Origin: an uncultured Bacilli bacterium
GTDB taxonomy: Bacteria; Bacillota_I; Bacilli_A; RF39; UBA660
Direction: 5' to 3'
Assembly (NCBI GenBank): GCA_947625505.1
Contig: CANQON010000017.1
Location: forward strand, 1-33,378
Length of the DNA: 33,378 nt
The stretch's first letter is position 1, and each line of letters opens with the position of its first letter. The position numbers and the translations under genes were made by a program. The notes under the pieces were generated by a model. That model was not told the DNA's origin. It did no database searches and saw only the letters and a list, made by a program, of their open reading frames with translations. Positions 1-9,077 of the stretch are shown piece after piece.

Positions 1-33
1 AGATATTACATTTGGTAATATCTTTTATTTTTG
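1..33 (+). terminator. Intrinsic terminator at the window edge
   Basis: A 9-bp perfect stem (AGATATTAC at 1-9, GTAATATCT at 15-23) with a 5-nt loop is followed by a T-rich tract (TTTATTTTT). It would terminate a plus-strand gene lying left of the window. It also sits just past the stop codon of the minus-strand thioredoxin-like gene and may serve both directions, but the minus-strand T tract would lie outside the window. Confidence 0.7.
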
Positions 34-555
34 AAATATACGTAAAGAATAGTTAATGATAATTAAAACACATAGTAGTATTAATGATCCATACCAAGAA
101 CCATATAATATAGTTCTATCTTTAATCATATCAGTAACCAAAGGAGTTGCTTTATCTTCTTTATCTTCTTTTTCATATTGCTCCATAATAGTATTAATTA
201 TTTTTTCATTAGATGCTTCTTCATAACCTAATACTACTTCGTCACCTATAATCATATAAGGAACTCCATCTTTATCTTCAGGACCAAATACATCATGAAC
301 TTTTTCCATTAATTTCTTATTTAGATTACTATCCCATGAAATGTTTGAATTCCAAACTTCAAATTTCTTTAAATCATAGTATTTTCCATATTCTTTTTCA
401 ATACTATCAAAGAATTCAAAAGCTGCATGGCAATGTGGACATCCTTCCCCATAGAATATATATATTTTTACTTTTTCTTTTTCTTTAGCACTAGCACTAC
501 ATGGAGTGAATACCATAAATAATGTTAATAATAATATTAATATTTTTTTCTTCAT
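25..555 (-). CDS. Membrane-anchored thioredoxin-like protein (CPHC)
   Basis: Predicted extracytoplasmic thiol-disulfide protein of 176 aa. Residues 1-23 form a signal peptide (KKK start, hydrophobic core, ASA cleavage-like site). A beta strand and CPHC at residues 39-42 match the redox-active site of thioredoxin/DsbA folds. A region ending in GVPYMIIGDEVVLGY carries the cis-proline (VPY) typical of the fold. A second hydrophobic segment at about 150-170 would anchor the C-terminus in the membrane, so the redox domain is held outside the cell between two membrane segments or after cleavage. The family suggests disulfide reduction or isomerisation. The partner is unknown: no CcdA-type electron donor is adjacent. 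It appears to be a single-gene unit with its own promoter at 582-610. Confidence 0.75.
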   Translation of the reverse strand: MKKKILILLLTLFMVFTPCSASAKEKEKVKIYIFYGEGCPHCHAAFEFFDSIEKEYGKYYDLKKFEVWNSNISWDSNLNKKLMEKVHDVFGPEDKDGVPYMIIGDEVVLGYEEASNEKIINTIMEQYEKEDKEDKATPLVTDMIKDRTILYGSWYGSLILLCVLIIINYSLRIFQK

Positions 556-581
556 ACAACAATCATCTCTTTCAAATAAAT

Positions 582-610
582 ATAATATACTAATTGCAGT
601 AACATGTCAA
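582..610 (-). promoter_or_regulatory. SigA-type promoter for the CPHC thioredoxin-like gene
   Basis: On the minus strand TTGACA (605-610) and TATTAT (582-587) are separated by 17 bp. The -35 box touches the stop codon of the upstream LD-carboxypeptidase gene, so the thioredoxin-like gene has its own promoter. Confidence 0.7.
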
Positions 611-1624
611 TTAATATTTAAAATCTTGCTTTAGATATCCTTTACCATCTTTAACTTTTATTGTAGCTAATGAGCCATTTATAATTGTTAACTGAGGATG
701 TTTATGTCCTATATCCGCATCATATATTATTGGAATATTTAGGTCTATTAATGAACGCTCGATAGCTTCTTTAAATGTAATACCATAATAGCTAGTTTCT
801 GTCATACTTCTACCAAATATAATACCATGGCAATATTTAAAATAGTCACAATTTTTTAGTTGCCAAAAAGCTCTAATTAAGTCTTCACTAGATAATTCAC
901 AAATATCAAAATACCATATAATACCATCATTTTTATATTTTTCTATAAAGTTAAGTGTATTATCAAATTTAGTACCAACTAAATTAAGAATGACATCTAG
1001 GCAGCCCCCAATGATACGTCCTTGAATTGTGATTTCATTATGATTAAGTATTTTCCATTGAACAGGTAAGTCTTTATGAAATTCTTCATATCCTGTTAAA
1101 TATTTATAATGTTCATTTTCATAATAATCTAGGCTTTCTTGTTCTTTGGTTTTCCCTTCAAGAATTTCTAAGTTTCTTGTAAGACTAGGATGCCAGTTAT
1201 TCATACCAAATGTACAAGCGTTATATCCATATATAGTTGCTATATCATAATTAGTTGTTATAGTATATAGTAGACCTGTAGGATCAGAGTATCCTTGTAG
1301 CCATTTAATATTATTATTTATAACATCAAAGTTAATATGGTTTAATATTTCTAGTAGAAAGTCTCCTCCAGTAGCGCATATGATATATTGAATATCTTTA
1401 TTTGTGTATAGGCTTTCTAGCTCTTTAGCTTTAATTATATTATATTTTTTATCTAAAGTATTTTTTCTAACACTTTCGGTTTCAATGACGTTAAAACCAT
1501 AATTATTAAGTTTCTTTATAGCGTTATCTAATCTTTTTAATTTAATTTTATCTATAATACTTCCTGATGGAGCACATATTCCAATTGTTGTTTTCTCTTT
1601 TTCAATATAAGGCGCATATCGCAT
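611..1624 (-). CDS. S66 family LD-carboxypeptidase / MccF-like serine peptidase
   Basis: 337-aa cytoplasmic serine peptidase of family S66. This family covers LdcA, which trims the terminal D-Ala from tetrapeptide muropeptides during wall recycling, and MccF, which cleaves microcin C-type acyl adenylates. Visible family landmarks are the N-terminal IGICAPSG strand, ATGGDFLLEIL (the usual GG-x-x-LL region), the nucleophile motif GYSD with Ser113, a Glu near 243 (CELSSED) and the C-terminal catalytic His307 in DIGHKHP. A segment around 135-185 (MNNWHPSLTR through YENEHYKYL) is the longer loop more typical of MccF than LdcA, so self-immunity or peptide detoxification is an alternative to wall recycling. 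The start follows AGGTGAT. No signal peptide is present. Confidence 0.85.
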   Translation of the reverse strand: MRYAPYIEKEKTTIGICAPSGSIIDKIKLKRLDNAIKKLNNYGFNVIETESVRKNTLDKKYNIIKAKELESLYTNKDIQYIICATGGDFLLEILNHINFDVINNNIKWLQGYSDPTGLLYTITTNYDIATIYGYNACTFGMNNWHPSLTRNLEILEGKTKEQESLDYYENEHYKYLTGYEEFHKDLPVQWKILNHNEITIQGRIIGGCLDVILNLVGTKFDNTLNFIEKYKNDGIIWYFDICELSSEDLIRAFWQLKNCDYFKYCHGIIFGRSMTETSYYGITFKEAIERSLIDLNIPIIYDADIGHKHPQLTIINGSLATIKVKDGKGYLKQDFKY

Positions 1625-1640
1625 ATTATCACCTAATTAT

Positions 1641-1669
1641 ATTATTCCTTTTTACACTTCATTTGTCAA
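1641..1669 (-). promoter_or_regulatory. Promoter for the S66 peptidase gene
   Basis: On the minus strand TTGACA (1664-1669), a 17-bp spacer and AATAAT (1641-1646) lie just upstream of the AGGTGAT ribosome-binding site of the S66 gene. Confidence 0.55.
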
Positions 1670-1714
1670 ATGTTTAATAATAAATTGTGATTGTACCTAA
1701 AAAATTATTGATAA

Positions 1715-1723
1715 TGATATAAT
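1715..1723 (+). promoter_or_regulatory. Extended -10 promoter for the 410-aa unknown gene
   Basis: TGATATAAT is an extended -10 element (TATAAT at 1718-1723), about 28 bp before the ATG at 1752. No good -35 box is seen at the standard spacing. Confidence 0.55.
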
Positions 1724-1751
1724 AAGATTGGATGAGAGTGATTAGATATAT

Positions 1752-2984
1752 ATGAAGGATAAAAAGCGCGATATCTATTATGAGTATTTATCAATAAATA
1801 ACTATGATGTTAAATATCATTTAGTTAGTATAGATTCTATAGGATATCATTTACTGATTCCAAGTAATTATTATATTAAATATTCAAGATCAACTAATAA
1901 TTATGATGGAATAGGTCATATTCAGTTCTATACAGAAAAAAATAAATATACACTAGATTATTCAAAAAAGGATTATCAAACATTTAAATATTTACTAAGT
2001 ACTTTATCAAACAATTATTCTAAGCAATTTATTAATTATCGTAAGCAAGAATTTTATGAAATAATAAAAGATAAAGCTGATACTATATATATGTATGCTG
2101 AAGGGTATATGTACAAATTATCTAGTGAGCATAAACTAAATATTAATGAATATTTTGACATGTATTTTATTTTATTTAGTATTACTAATTCGATAATCCA
2201 AGAAAATGTAGAATTACTTAAAGAATTACAATTGTTAATGGATAAAGGAATATCATCATTTTGTAATGATGAAGATTTACTAATATTAGATTTAAGTCAA
2301 ATGCAAAGTGACTATGAACTTAATAAATCAGATGTTATTATAAGTAGTGATGAAGAGTATCTTTCTTATAAAGAGAAAAAACGTAAGGTAGAATTATTAG
2401 GATACAATGTTTTAGCTAATTTAAAAGAAAAAGAATTAACTATCGTTTATAATGATAATAAATGGAAAATTAATGGTACTTTCTTTCTAGGAATCTTGGG
2501 GTATTATCATGAGGGATGTCTTAGTAATTATGATGAAATAATTCAGTCCAAAGAATTAACGGAAGAAGATAAAATAAGCTTATTAAGTACTATGTTAAAG
2601 CAAAGACAAATTGAAGCTAGTACATATGAAGACACCATAAGAGAAGAGTTTTATCATTATTTATCTAGTTACTTATTAGAACATTTTAATTATGAATTAT
2701 GGGATAAATATCATTTCCGTGACTTTATTAATTTAAATGTTTTATCTGATGAATATGCGTCATTGAGTGATTTAGATATATATAATTTATTTTATAGTTA
2801 TATTGAAACTAATCATGATATAAAATCTTTATTTAAATATAAAGATATTTGCAGCAATATTAATGGTGAAAATATCATTATTTATCCTGATCATTATGAA
2901 ATTATTTTTTCAGGATTTAACTATTTATTAGATTCTGTACACTTAATTATTAATGAAGAATATCTAATTGAAATAGTTGAATAA
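1752..2984 (+). CDS. Unknown 410-aa cytoplasmic protein
   Basis: I do not recognise this protein. It has 410 residues, no signal peptide and no clear membrane segment, and is rich in Tyr, Asn, Lys and acidic residues. The N-terminal 100 residues look mostly beta. Residues about 100-215 and 270-350 look helical (for example QENVELLKELQLLMDKGISSF and EDTIREEFYHYLSSYLLEHF). The C-terminus (ENIIIYPDHYEIIFSG) looks like a small beta domain. Internal features such as LAGYN or metal-binding clusters that would allow a functional call are absent. The start is supported by GAGAGTGATT upstream and an extended -10 promoter. It is monocistronic: the rubrerythrin promoter overlaps its last codons. Confidence 0.7.
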   Translation: MKDKKRDIYYEYLSINNYDVKYHLVSIDSIGYHLLIPSNYYIKYSRSTNNYDGIGHIQFYTEKNKYTLDYSKKDYQTFKYLLSTLSNNYSKQFINYRKQEFYEIIKDKADTIYMYAEGYMYKLSSEHKLNINEYFDMYFILFSITNSIIQENVELLKELQLLMDKGISSFCNDEDLLILDLSQMQSDYELNKSDVIISSDEEYLSYKEKKRKVELLGYNVLANLKEKELTIVYNDNKWKINGTFFLGILGYYHEGCLSNYDEIIQSKELTEEDKISLLSTMLKQRQIEASTYEDTIREEFYHYLSSYLLEHFNYELWDKYHFRDFINLNVLSDEYASLSDLDIYNLFYSYIETNHDIKSLFKYKDICSNINGENIIIYPDHYEIIFSGFNYLLDSVHLIINEEYLIEIVE

Positions 2985-3006
2985 GACATTAAATTTGTGG
3001 TATAAT
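2977..3006 (+). promoter_or_regulatory. Rubrerythrin promoter
   Basis: TTGAAT (2977-2982), an 18-bp spacer and TATAAT (3001-3006) preceded by TGG form an extended -10 promoter. It overlaps the stop codon of the previous gene. The predicted leader is only about 18 nt. I found no convincing PerR box. Confidence 0.7.
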
Positions 3007-3030
3007 CCTTTATGAAAGGATGAAGATAAT

Positions 3031-3570
3031 ATGGAATTAAAAGGAACAAAAACAGAACAAAATTTAATGACTGCTTTTGCAGGTGAAAGTCAAGCTAGAA
3101 ATAAATATACTTATTTTGCAAGTAAAGCTAAAAAAGAGGGATATGAACAAATAGCTGCTATTTTCGAAGAAACAGCTAATAATGAAAAAGAACATGCTAA
3201 AATGTGGTTTAAATTATTAAATAATGGAGATGTTCCATCTACAGAAGAAAATTTAGCAGCAGCTGCTGAAGGAGAAAACTACGAGTGGACAGATATGTAT
3301 GCTGAGTTTGCTAAAACCGCTCGTGAAGAAGGATTTGATCATATTGCTTTCTTATTCGAAGGTGTTGCTAAAATTGAAAAGGAACATGAAGAAAGATATC
3401 GCAAACTTTTAGCAAATATTAATGATAAATTAGTTTTCTCAGATGAAGGAGATGCTATTTGGGTATGTCGTAATTGTGGACATATTCATATTGGAAAAGA
3501 AGCACCAAAAGTATGCCCAATTTGTGGACATCCTCAAGCTTATTTTGAAAGAAAAGCAAGCAATTATTAA
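3031..3570 (+). CDS. rbr: Rubrerythrin
   Basis: Non-haem di-iron peroxidase that reduces hydrogen peroxide in the cytoplasm of anaerobes, receiving electrons from rubredoxin or NADH-dependent reductases. The 179 aa contain a ferritin-like four-helix domain (about 1-135) with the di-iron ligand motifs GES near Glu19, NEKEH at 51-55 and EKEHE at 116-120. A rubredoxin-like domain follows with CRNC (Cys146, Cys149) and CPIC (Cys162, Cys165) to bind one iron. The length is slightly under the classical 191 aa, and both domains are complete. It is transcribed alone, between its own strong promoter and a bidirectional terminator, as expected for an oxidative-stress gene. Its presence is a main reason to think the organism is an anaerobe. 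Confidence 0.97.
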   Translation: MELKGTKTEQNLMTAFAGESQARNKYTYFASKAKKEGYEQIAAIFEETANNEKEHAKMWFKLLNNGDVPSTEENLAAAAEGENYEWTDMYAEFAKTAREEGFDHIAFLFEGVAKIEKEHEERYRKLLANINDKLVFSDEGDAIWVCRNCGHIHIGKEAPKVCPICGHPQAYFERKASNY

Positions 3571-3601
3571 AAAAAGATTCTACAATATGTAGAATCTTTT
3601 T
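3571..3601. terminator. Bidirectional terminator, rubrerythrin / CNNM gene
   Basis: A 13-bp stem (AAAAAGATTCTAC at 3571-3583, GTAGAATCTTTTT at 3589-3601) with loop AATAT has A and T runs on either side. It lies between two converging genes, and the last base of the stem falls in the stop codon of the minus-strand gene. Confidence 0.9.
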
Positions 3602-4611
3602 TAATCATACTCATCATATACATTACCAACTATTTCTTCAATTATATCTTCCATAGTTGTGATACCTACAACTTCATTATTAGATCTTACGATAGCCATA
3701 CCTATATGCTCTTCTTTCATAATATAAAATGTATCATCAATATGGTTATTATATTGTAGATTATAAGCTTTTCTTAATACAGGCCTTAGTGAGTTAATAG
3801 GCTTTTTTTGTGTAATTAAATCTTTTATATTTAGAATACCAACTATATTATTAATATTACCTTCATATACAGGAAATCTTGTGTATTTAGAATGTTTAAT
3901 AATGGAAATATTATTTTTAATGTCATCATCTATGTTTAAGAAAATGACATCTTTAGTTGGCGTCATAATATCTTTAACTTGAGTATCACTAAAATCAAAT
4001 ACTTTTAAAATTAATTCTTTTTCTAGCTGAGCTATAACACCACTATCTTCTGCTTGTAATATTTCTGTCTTGATATCTTCTTCACTATAAGCATTTTTTT
4101 TAGGCTTAATCTTAAATAGTTTTACGAATATATTGGTTGAAAAGCTTAATATCTTAATGAATGGGTAACATAATTTAGTTATGATATTGATAGGTGTTAC
4201 CATCATTAATGATACTTTTAATGGATATGCTAAACCAATTTTTTTGGGTATTAATTCACCAAAAACTAATGTGAAATAAGATAGTATCAAAGTAGTAACT
4301 ATTAAAATAATTGTTCTTACTATGTCAACTGATAAATAATTAATTGTTAAATGACTAATTATTTGATCAGTAAATGTATCAGCAGCAAAGGCACTTGCTA
4401 AAAAACCTGATATAGTAATAGCTATTTGAATAGTAGATAGTAGTGTACTAGTATCATTTAATAATTTTTCTATTTTAACAGCTTTTTTGTTATTTTGCTT
4501 TGCAAGTTTACTTAATTCATATTTATTAACAGATAGAAAAGCTATTTCTGTAGCTGAAAATAATCCGTTAATAATAATTAATATAACTAGTAATAGTAAA
4601 TCTAATATCAT
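3601..4611 (-). CDS. CNNM/DUF21 membrane protein with CBS pair (TlyC/HlyC-like, short form)
   Basis: 336-aa member of the CNNM (DUF21) family, whose characterised members move Mg2+ or related divalent cations across the membrane. The first 180 residues hold the DUF21 membrane domain, with the conserved N-terminal NGLFSATEIAFLSVN and the GELIPKKIG motif near 122-130. Two CBS domains follow (about 200-330, including DIMTPTKDV and GITTMEDIIEEIVG). The protein stops at NVYDEYD, exactly where most relatives continue into the C-terminal CorC_HlyC domain, so that domain is missing. The reading frame ends at a terminator and there is no sign of a frameshift, so the short form looks native. Its ATG overlaps the stop of the upstream 597-aa gene (ATGA), so translation is probably coupled. 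Confidence 0.88.
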   Translation of the reverse strand: MILDLLLLVILIIINGLFSATEIAFLSVNKYELSKLAKQNNKKAVKIEKLLNDTSTLLSTIQIAITISGFLASAFAADTFTDQIISHLTINYLSVDIVRTIILIVTTLILSYFTLVFGELIPKKIGLAYPLKVSLMMVTPINIITKLCYPFIKILSFSTNIFVKLFKIKPKKNAYSEEDIKTEILQAEDSGVIAQLEKELILKVFDFSDTQVKDIMTPTKDVIFLNIDDDIKNNISIIKHSKYTRFPVYEGNINNIVGILNIKDLITQKKPINSLRPVLRKAYNLQYNNHIDDTFYIMKEEHIGMAIVRSNNEVVGITTMEDIIEEIVGNVYDEYD

Positions 4612-6401
4612 AATGTCCCCTTAGCTTGTTTTTGCATTTCTCTACTAATAACCATATCTGCATATTGACTTGATAAATAATTTATTACTTCATCAGTTAA
4701 TGAGCCTTCATTATTTGGCATATGTAAGGCCTCTTGTACATAAGCTAATATAGCTTCTCTACTAAGATTTTCTCTTAATTTAGTTCGACAATTTTTATCA
4801 CGTGTAAAGCCATCAAAGGAACCTGTTTTAAATAACTTTACTAAAGCAGCTCTAGCAGCATAATGACCATCAACCTGACTAGTTCCTTCATTATGAGCTT
4901 TTTCATATTTATCAAAATTAGCCATAAGAGCACTATCTAGGATACCAAATGTAGTGTCTTTTTTAGTAGCAAGTTCTACTATGATATCATGTAAACTCAT
5001 ATTCTTTGTTTCTATTAATCTTATTAAGCCATTTTGAAATCTTTGATTACCTAGTTTAGCTCTTAAACCATTATCTCTTGTTATACACGTTGGAGAACCA
5101 GTTCTAACAAAACTAGTCAAAAGTCCTATAGTCTCATCTATGCCATATTTAGGAATCATTGTATCTAATACGGCACGTAAGTCATCTGTCACATCTAATT
5201 CTTCAGTTATGTCACTATCAACTATTTCTCTTTGCCTTAACATATCAATATAAGAATGAATATCTGTATGATATTGTCTTAACAATTGAGTAATATTTTC
5301 TCTAAAATGGGAAGAAACAATAGTATCTCTTAATCCTTTATCTGATGTTAAACGTCTAGGTTCTCCATACTGAATATAGTAAGCAATATTATAGTGCATT
5401 GTATCAAACCCATATTTATTTTCCATTGTCTCAATTGCAAACATAAGTAATCGATTAGTTTCGTCTATTTCTCTTGGAGATAGACTTTGTGTCATTCCTA
5501 CTCTAAGGTCATGTATTTTTAATATTCTTGTTTGTTGAATACTTTGATTTGCACATTCATTATAATGCGCTACATAATCATAGAAATTAAAATTAGTATT
5601 ACTTGTCTTTAAGATTAATTCTGTTACATTTGCATAATTAACAACATTGGCATCAAAATTATCTTTAATATCAAAATCTCTTATAACAGCTTCAATTCCT
5701 TCTTTAGAAGAAAAATGTGTATTATAATATTCTTGAACAAAAGTATAAAAATCTTCTATATTAATATCCATTAAACGATTATCTCTTTTTCTTGTTGCAA
5801 TATACATTTTTATATAATCTGTAATAGCTGAATTATATGATAATCTTCCATCACATGCCATGGCAATGCCACTACGATTATAAGTAAATGGATTAGGGGC
5901 ATACAAACCTTCTTGAATGTATTGATTGCTATTAATGAAGGCCATTAACTTTTCAACGTCATCTGGACTAATTAATCTTACAACGACACTATCAAAACGT
6001 TGATGCTTTCCTACTTTTGATAGGTTAGGTATATCATTTTGACTTAAAAAATCAAATATCATATTTACACCTATTTCCATATGCTCTTCATCTAATGGAA
6101 TATAAACTTTTAAGTGTTCAGGTGCACTATATACTTTTTCTCTATGTGTTATAAATTGACAGAAATAAGACCAATTAGGGTCAACAAATACATCGATATT
6201 TCTGTTGCTTTGAAAACGAGTAACCCAATTACTAAATAAATAATTATGTGGAGTGTTTCTTTTGTCTATAGGTGCACCTATACGAGTTAATTCATGGTAG
6301 ATGCTATTATGATTAAAATCATAATTAGGATTTTGAAGAGAGATATCACGTAAATATTTTAAAAACTCATCGGCTCTTCTAAGACGATCATTTGCTTGCA
6401 T
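4608..6401 (-). CDS. Unknown 597-aa protein with three internal repeats
   Basis: I do not recognise this protein with confidence. The C-terminal half contains three related units of about 55-70 residues (roughly 320-377, 411-467 and 488-561), each built around a KYG helix, a G-x-P or G-x-F turn and the core T-x-D-x-x-x-R-x-x-L. The N-terminal half has a mixed alpha/beta region (HLKVYIPLDEEH, then KHQRFDSVVVRL and YAPNPFTYNRSG). Its order of motifs recalls the HopA1-type effector/phospho-transferase fold, but this is only a weak resemblance. No membrane segment or signal is seen. I chose the ATG at 6401 because AGGA lies 5 nt before it. The ATG at 6407 has no ribosome-binding site. It overlaps the small upstream gene by 14 bp and the downstream CNNM gene by 4 bp, so the three form one operon. 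Confidence 0.75.
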   Translation of the reverse strand: MQANDRLRRADEFLKYLRDISLQNPNYDFNHNSIYHELTRIGAPIDKRNTPHNYLFSNWVTRFQSNRNIDVFVDPNWSYFCQFITHREKVYSAPEHLKVYIPLDEEHMEIGVNMIFDFLSQNDIPNLSKVGKHQRFDSVVVRLISPDDVEKLMAFINSNQYIQEGLYAPNPFTYNRSGIAMACDGRLSYNSAITDYIKMYIATRKRDNRLMDINIEDFYTFVQEYYNTHFSSKEGIEAVIRDFDIKDNFDANVVNYANVTELILKTSNTNFNFYDYVAHYNECANQSIQQTRILKIHDLRVGMTQSLSPREIDETNRLLMFAIETMENKYGFDTMHYNIAYYIQYGEPRRLTSDKGLRDTIVSSHFRENITQLLRQYHTDIHSYIDMLRQREIVDSDITEELDVTDDLRAVLDTMIPKYGIDETIGLLTSFVRTGSPTCITRDNGLRAKLGNQRFQNGLIRLIETKNMSLHDIIVELATKKDTTFGILDSALMANFDKYEKAHNEGTSQVDGHYAARAALVKLFKTGSFDGFTRDKNCRTKLRENLSREAILAYVQEALHMPNNEGSLTDEVINYLSSQYADMVISREMQKQAKGTL

Positions 6402-6579
6402 TTTCATCCTTCAATTCTTTTGTCTTTTCCATATCAATATCGTGATTATTTTTGAAATCTTCTGGAACAAACTCAATAGTATCACTATTATCAGGAGTAA
6501 TTTTATCTAACTCTTCTTCACCAAGTTCTAATTCATCAACTAATTCTATCTCTTGATCATTATATAAAACCTTTGTCAT
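6388..6579 (-). CDS. Small acidic unknown protein, first gene of the operon
   Basis: 63-aa very acidic protein beginning MTKVLYNDQEIELVDELELG and ending in a lysine- and glutamate-rich tail. The first 15 residues look like a beta hairpin and the rest looks disordered. The ATG at 6579 is preceded by GGAGAGTGTTT. A GTG at 6585 lies inside that region and is less likely. No family recognised. Its 3' end overlaps the 597-aa gene, so the two are probably translated together and may act together, for example as a small partner or adaptor. This role is inference from context only. Confidence 0.65.
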   Translation of the reverse strand: MTKVLYNDQEIELVDELELGEEELDKITPDNSDTIEFVPEDFKNNHDIDMEKTKELKDENASK

Positions 6580-6602
6580 AAACACTCTCCTATACTAATA
6601 AA

Positions 6603-6629
6603 AGTATATCATATATTTTTATAAAACAA
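6603..6629 (-). promoter_or_regulatory. Promoter of the three-gene minus-strand operon
   Basis: On the minus strand TATACT (6603-6608) is preceded by TGA, an extended -10. TTGTTT (6624-6629) lies 15 bp upstream as a possible -35. It is divergent from the phosphoketolase promoter. Confidence 0.5.
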
Positions 6630-6650
6630 CTATATCTTTTTTATGAATTA

Positions 6651-6659
6651 TGATAAAAT
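6651..6659 (+). promoter_or_regulatory. Extended -10 promoter for phosphoketolase
   Basis: TGATAAAAT at 6651-6659 matches TGn plus a TATAAT-like hexamer, 35 bp before the ATG. No recognisable -35 box or CcpA (cre) site was seen by eye. Confidence 0.4.
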
Positions 6660-6693
6660 ATATTAAGAAAGATAAAGAATAAGGAGGAGTATA

Positions 6694-9060
6694 ATGGTAG
6701 AAGAAATATCAGAAAAAGAAATAGATAAAATTAATAGATATTGGAATGCTGCTAATTACTTATCTGTTGGGCAATTATATTTGTTAGATAATCCATTACT
6801 TAGAAGACCTCTAAGATGGAGTGATATAAAAAAGAAAATAGTAGGACATTGGGGAACTGTTCCAGGTCAAAACTTTATATATGCCCATTTAAATAGAATT
6901 ATAAATAAATATGATTTAGATATGATTTATATATCTGGTCCAGGACATGGAGGCAACTTTATGGTTGCTAACACATATTTAGAGGGTACATATAGTGAAG
7001 TATATCCAAATATTAGTCAAGATATTGAAGGAATGAAAAAGTTATTTAAACAATTCTCATTCCCTGGAGGTATATCTAGTCATGTGGCTCCAGAAACACC
7101 AGGTTCTATTAATGAAGGAGGAGAACTAGGTTACTCTTTAGCGCATGCTTTTGGAGCGGTCTTTGATAATCCTGATTTAATTGCTACTTGTGTAGTAGGT
7201 GATGGGGAAGCCGAAACAGGACCATTAGCAGCATCTTGGCATTCAAATAAGTTTTTAAATCCTAAAAATGATGGAGTAGTTTTACCTATACTACATTTAA
7301 ATGGATATAAAATTAGTAATCCAACTATTTTATCCCGTATTCCTAAAGAAGAATTAATAAAATTATTTGAAGGTTATGGATGGAAACCTTATTTTGTTGA
7401 GGGAGCAGATCCTCATATTATGCATAAATTAATGGCTGCTACTTTAGATAGGGTTATTACTGATATTAAAAAGATAAAAAAACAAGCTTTAGAAGATGAA
7501 GAAATGACACGACCTAAATGGCCAATGATTATTCTTCGTACACCTAAAGGATGGACAGGACCTAAATATGTGGATAATGCTGAAATAGAAGGAACATTTA
7601 GAGCTCATCAAGTGCCTATTATGATGGATAAAGAAGAACATTTAAAAATCCTTGAAGAATGGTTAAGAAGCTATCATCCTGAAGAATTATTTGATGAGAA
7701 TGGAAAACTAATTCCTGAATTAGCAGAATTAGCTCCAAAAGGTAAAAGAAGAATGGGGGATAATCCTCATGCTAATGGAGGATTACTACTAAAGGATTTA
7801 AGATTACCTGACTTCCGTGAATATCGTTTAAATATTGAAAAACCAGGTATGATTGAAGCTAGTGATATGACAGAACTAGGTAAATTCGTACGTGATGTAT
7901 TTGAATTAAATAAAGAAAATCGTAATTTTAGAATCTTTGGACCTGATGAGACAATGTCTAATCGTTTAGGAGCTGTATTTGAAGCAACTAATCGTGATTG
8001 GAATGGTATGAAATATCCTAATGATGAATTTTTAGCAACTGATGGTAGAGTTATGGATTCATTATTAAGTGAACATTTATGTGAAGGATGGTTAGAAGGA
8101 TATCTTTTGACAGGTAGACATGGATTCTTTGCTAGTTATGAAGCTTTTATCCGTATTGTTGATTCTATGTTTGCGCAACATGCTAAATGGTTAAAAGTAT
8201 GTCATGACTTACCATGGCGTCAAGAAATAGCTTCTTTAAACTATATTCTTTCATCTAATGTATGGCAACAAGATCATAATGGATTTACACATCAAGATCC
8301 AGGTTTCCTAGATCATGTAAATGCTAAAAAGGCAGATATAGTTAGAATGTATTTGCCTCCAGATACTAACTGCTTATTGTCTGTATTTGATCATATAATA
8401 CGTAGTAAAAATTTAGTAAATGTAGTAGTTACTTCAAAGCATATGCGTCCTCAATGGTTAACAATGGAACAAGCTGTTAAGCATTGTACTCAAGGTATAG
8501 GTATATGGGATTGGGCAAGTAATGATCAAGGTTGTGAACCAGATTTAGTAATGGCATGTTGTGGAGAGACTCCAACATTAGAATCATTAGCTGCTGTTAC
8601 AATACTTCGTAAAATGTTACCAGATTTAAAGATTAGGTTTATCAACGTTGTTGACTTGATGAAATTACAACCTAGTACTAAGCATCCTCATGGTTTAACA
8701 GATGAAGACTTTGATATGTTATTCACTAAGGATAAACCAATTATATTTAACTTCCATGGCTATCCAAGCTTAATACATGAATTACTATATCATCGTACTA
8801 ATCGTAATCTACATGTATCTGGTTATCGTGAAGAGGGTACAATAACGACACCATTTGATATGCGTGTTCAAAACTCTATAGATCGTTTTAACCTAGTAAT
8901 TAATTGCGTTAAAAATTTACCAGAATTAGGTAATAAAGGTGCTTATATTGTTCAATTAATGAAGGATAAGTTAGTTGAACATAAACAATATATCCATGAA
9001 TTTGGAGTTGACTTACCAGAAGTCGTAAATTGGAAATGGGAAAATAAAAAGGATGAGTAA
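6694..9060 (+). CDS. xfp: Xylulose-5-phosphate / fructose-6-phosphate phosphoketolase
   Basis: 788-aa thiamine-diphosphate enzyme that splits xylulose 5-phosphate (and often fructose 6-phosphate) with phosphate to acetyl phosphate plus glyceraldehyde 3-phosphate or erythrose 4-phosphate. It is the key enzyme of the phosphoketolase route. The whole length matches the family: [20 protein letters not shown] at the start, [18 protein letters not shown], the signature EGGELGYSL, the ThDP-binding region [18 protein letters not shown], and the C-terminal regions MRPQWLT and [15 protein letters not shown]. The length is normal (about 790-825). The ribosome-binding site is AAGGAGGAG. It stands alone between its promoter and a terminator. 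Acetyl phosphate made here could give ATP through acetate kinase, which is not in the window. Confidence 0.97.
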   Translation: MVEEISEKEIDKINRYWNAANYLSVGQLYLLDNPLLRRPLRWSDIKKKIVGHWGTVPGQNFIYAHLNRIINKYDLDMIYISGPGHGGNFMVANTYLEGTYSEVYPNISQDIEGMKKLFKQFSFPGGISSHVAPETPGSINEGGELGYSLAHAFGAVFDNPDLIATCVVGDGEAETGPLAASWHSNKFLNPKNDGVVLPILHLNGYKISNPTILSRIPKEELIKLFEGYGWKPYFVEGADPHIMHKLMAATLDRVITDIKKIKKQALEDEEMTRPKWPMIILRTPKGWTGPKYVDNAEIEGTFRAHQVPIMMDKEEHLKILEEWLRSYHPEELFDENGKLIPELAELAPKGKRRMGDNPHANGGLLLKDLRLPDFREYRLNIEKPGMIEASDMTELGKFVRDVFELNKENRNFRIFGPDETMSNRLGAVFEATNRDWNGMKYPNDEFLATDGRVMDSLLSEHLCEGWLEGYLLTGRHGFFASYEAFIRIVDSMFAQHAKWLKVCHDLPWRQEIASLNYILSSNVWQQDHNGFTHQDPGFLDHVNAKKADIVRMYLPPDTNCLLSVFDHIIRSKNLVNVVVTSKHMRPQWLTMEQAVKHCTQGIGIWDWASNDQGCEPDLVMACCGETPTLESLAAVTILRKMLPDLKIRFINVVDLMKLQPSTKHPHGLTDEDFDMLFTKDKPIIFNFHGYPSLIHELLYHRTNRNLHVSGYREEGTITTPFDMRVQNSIDRFNLVINCVKNLPELGNKGAYIVQLMKDKLVEHKQYIHEFGVDLPEVVNWKWENKKDE

Positions 9061-9070
9061 TCATCCTTTT
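9047..9070. terminator. Bidirectional terminator, phosphoketolase / dCMP deaminase
   Basis: A 10-bp stem (AAAAGGATGA at 9047-9056, TCATCCTTTT at 9061-9070) closes on loop GTAA and contains the phosphoketolase stop codon in its loop. It separates two converging genes. Confidence 0.85.
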
Positions 9071-9077
9071 ATTTGTA

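Noticed and set aside
3005-3021. Hairpin over the rubrerythrin ribosome-binding site
   Set aside because: The predicted transcript starts inside the stem, so the RNA cannot form it.
4608-6401. Calling the 597-aa protein a HopA1-type effector or lanthionine synthetase
   Set aside because: Only a loose similarity in the order of a few motifs was seen, and catalytic residues could not be matched.
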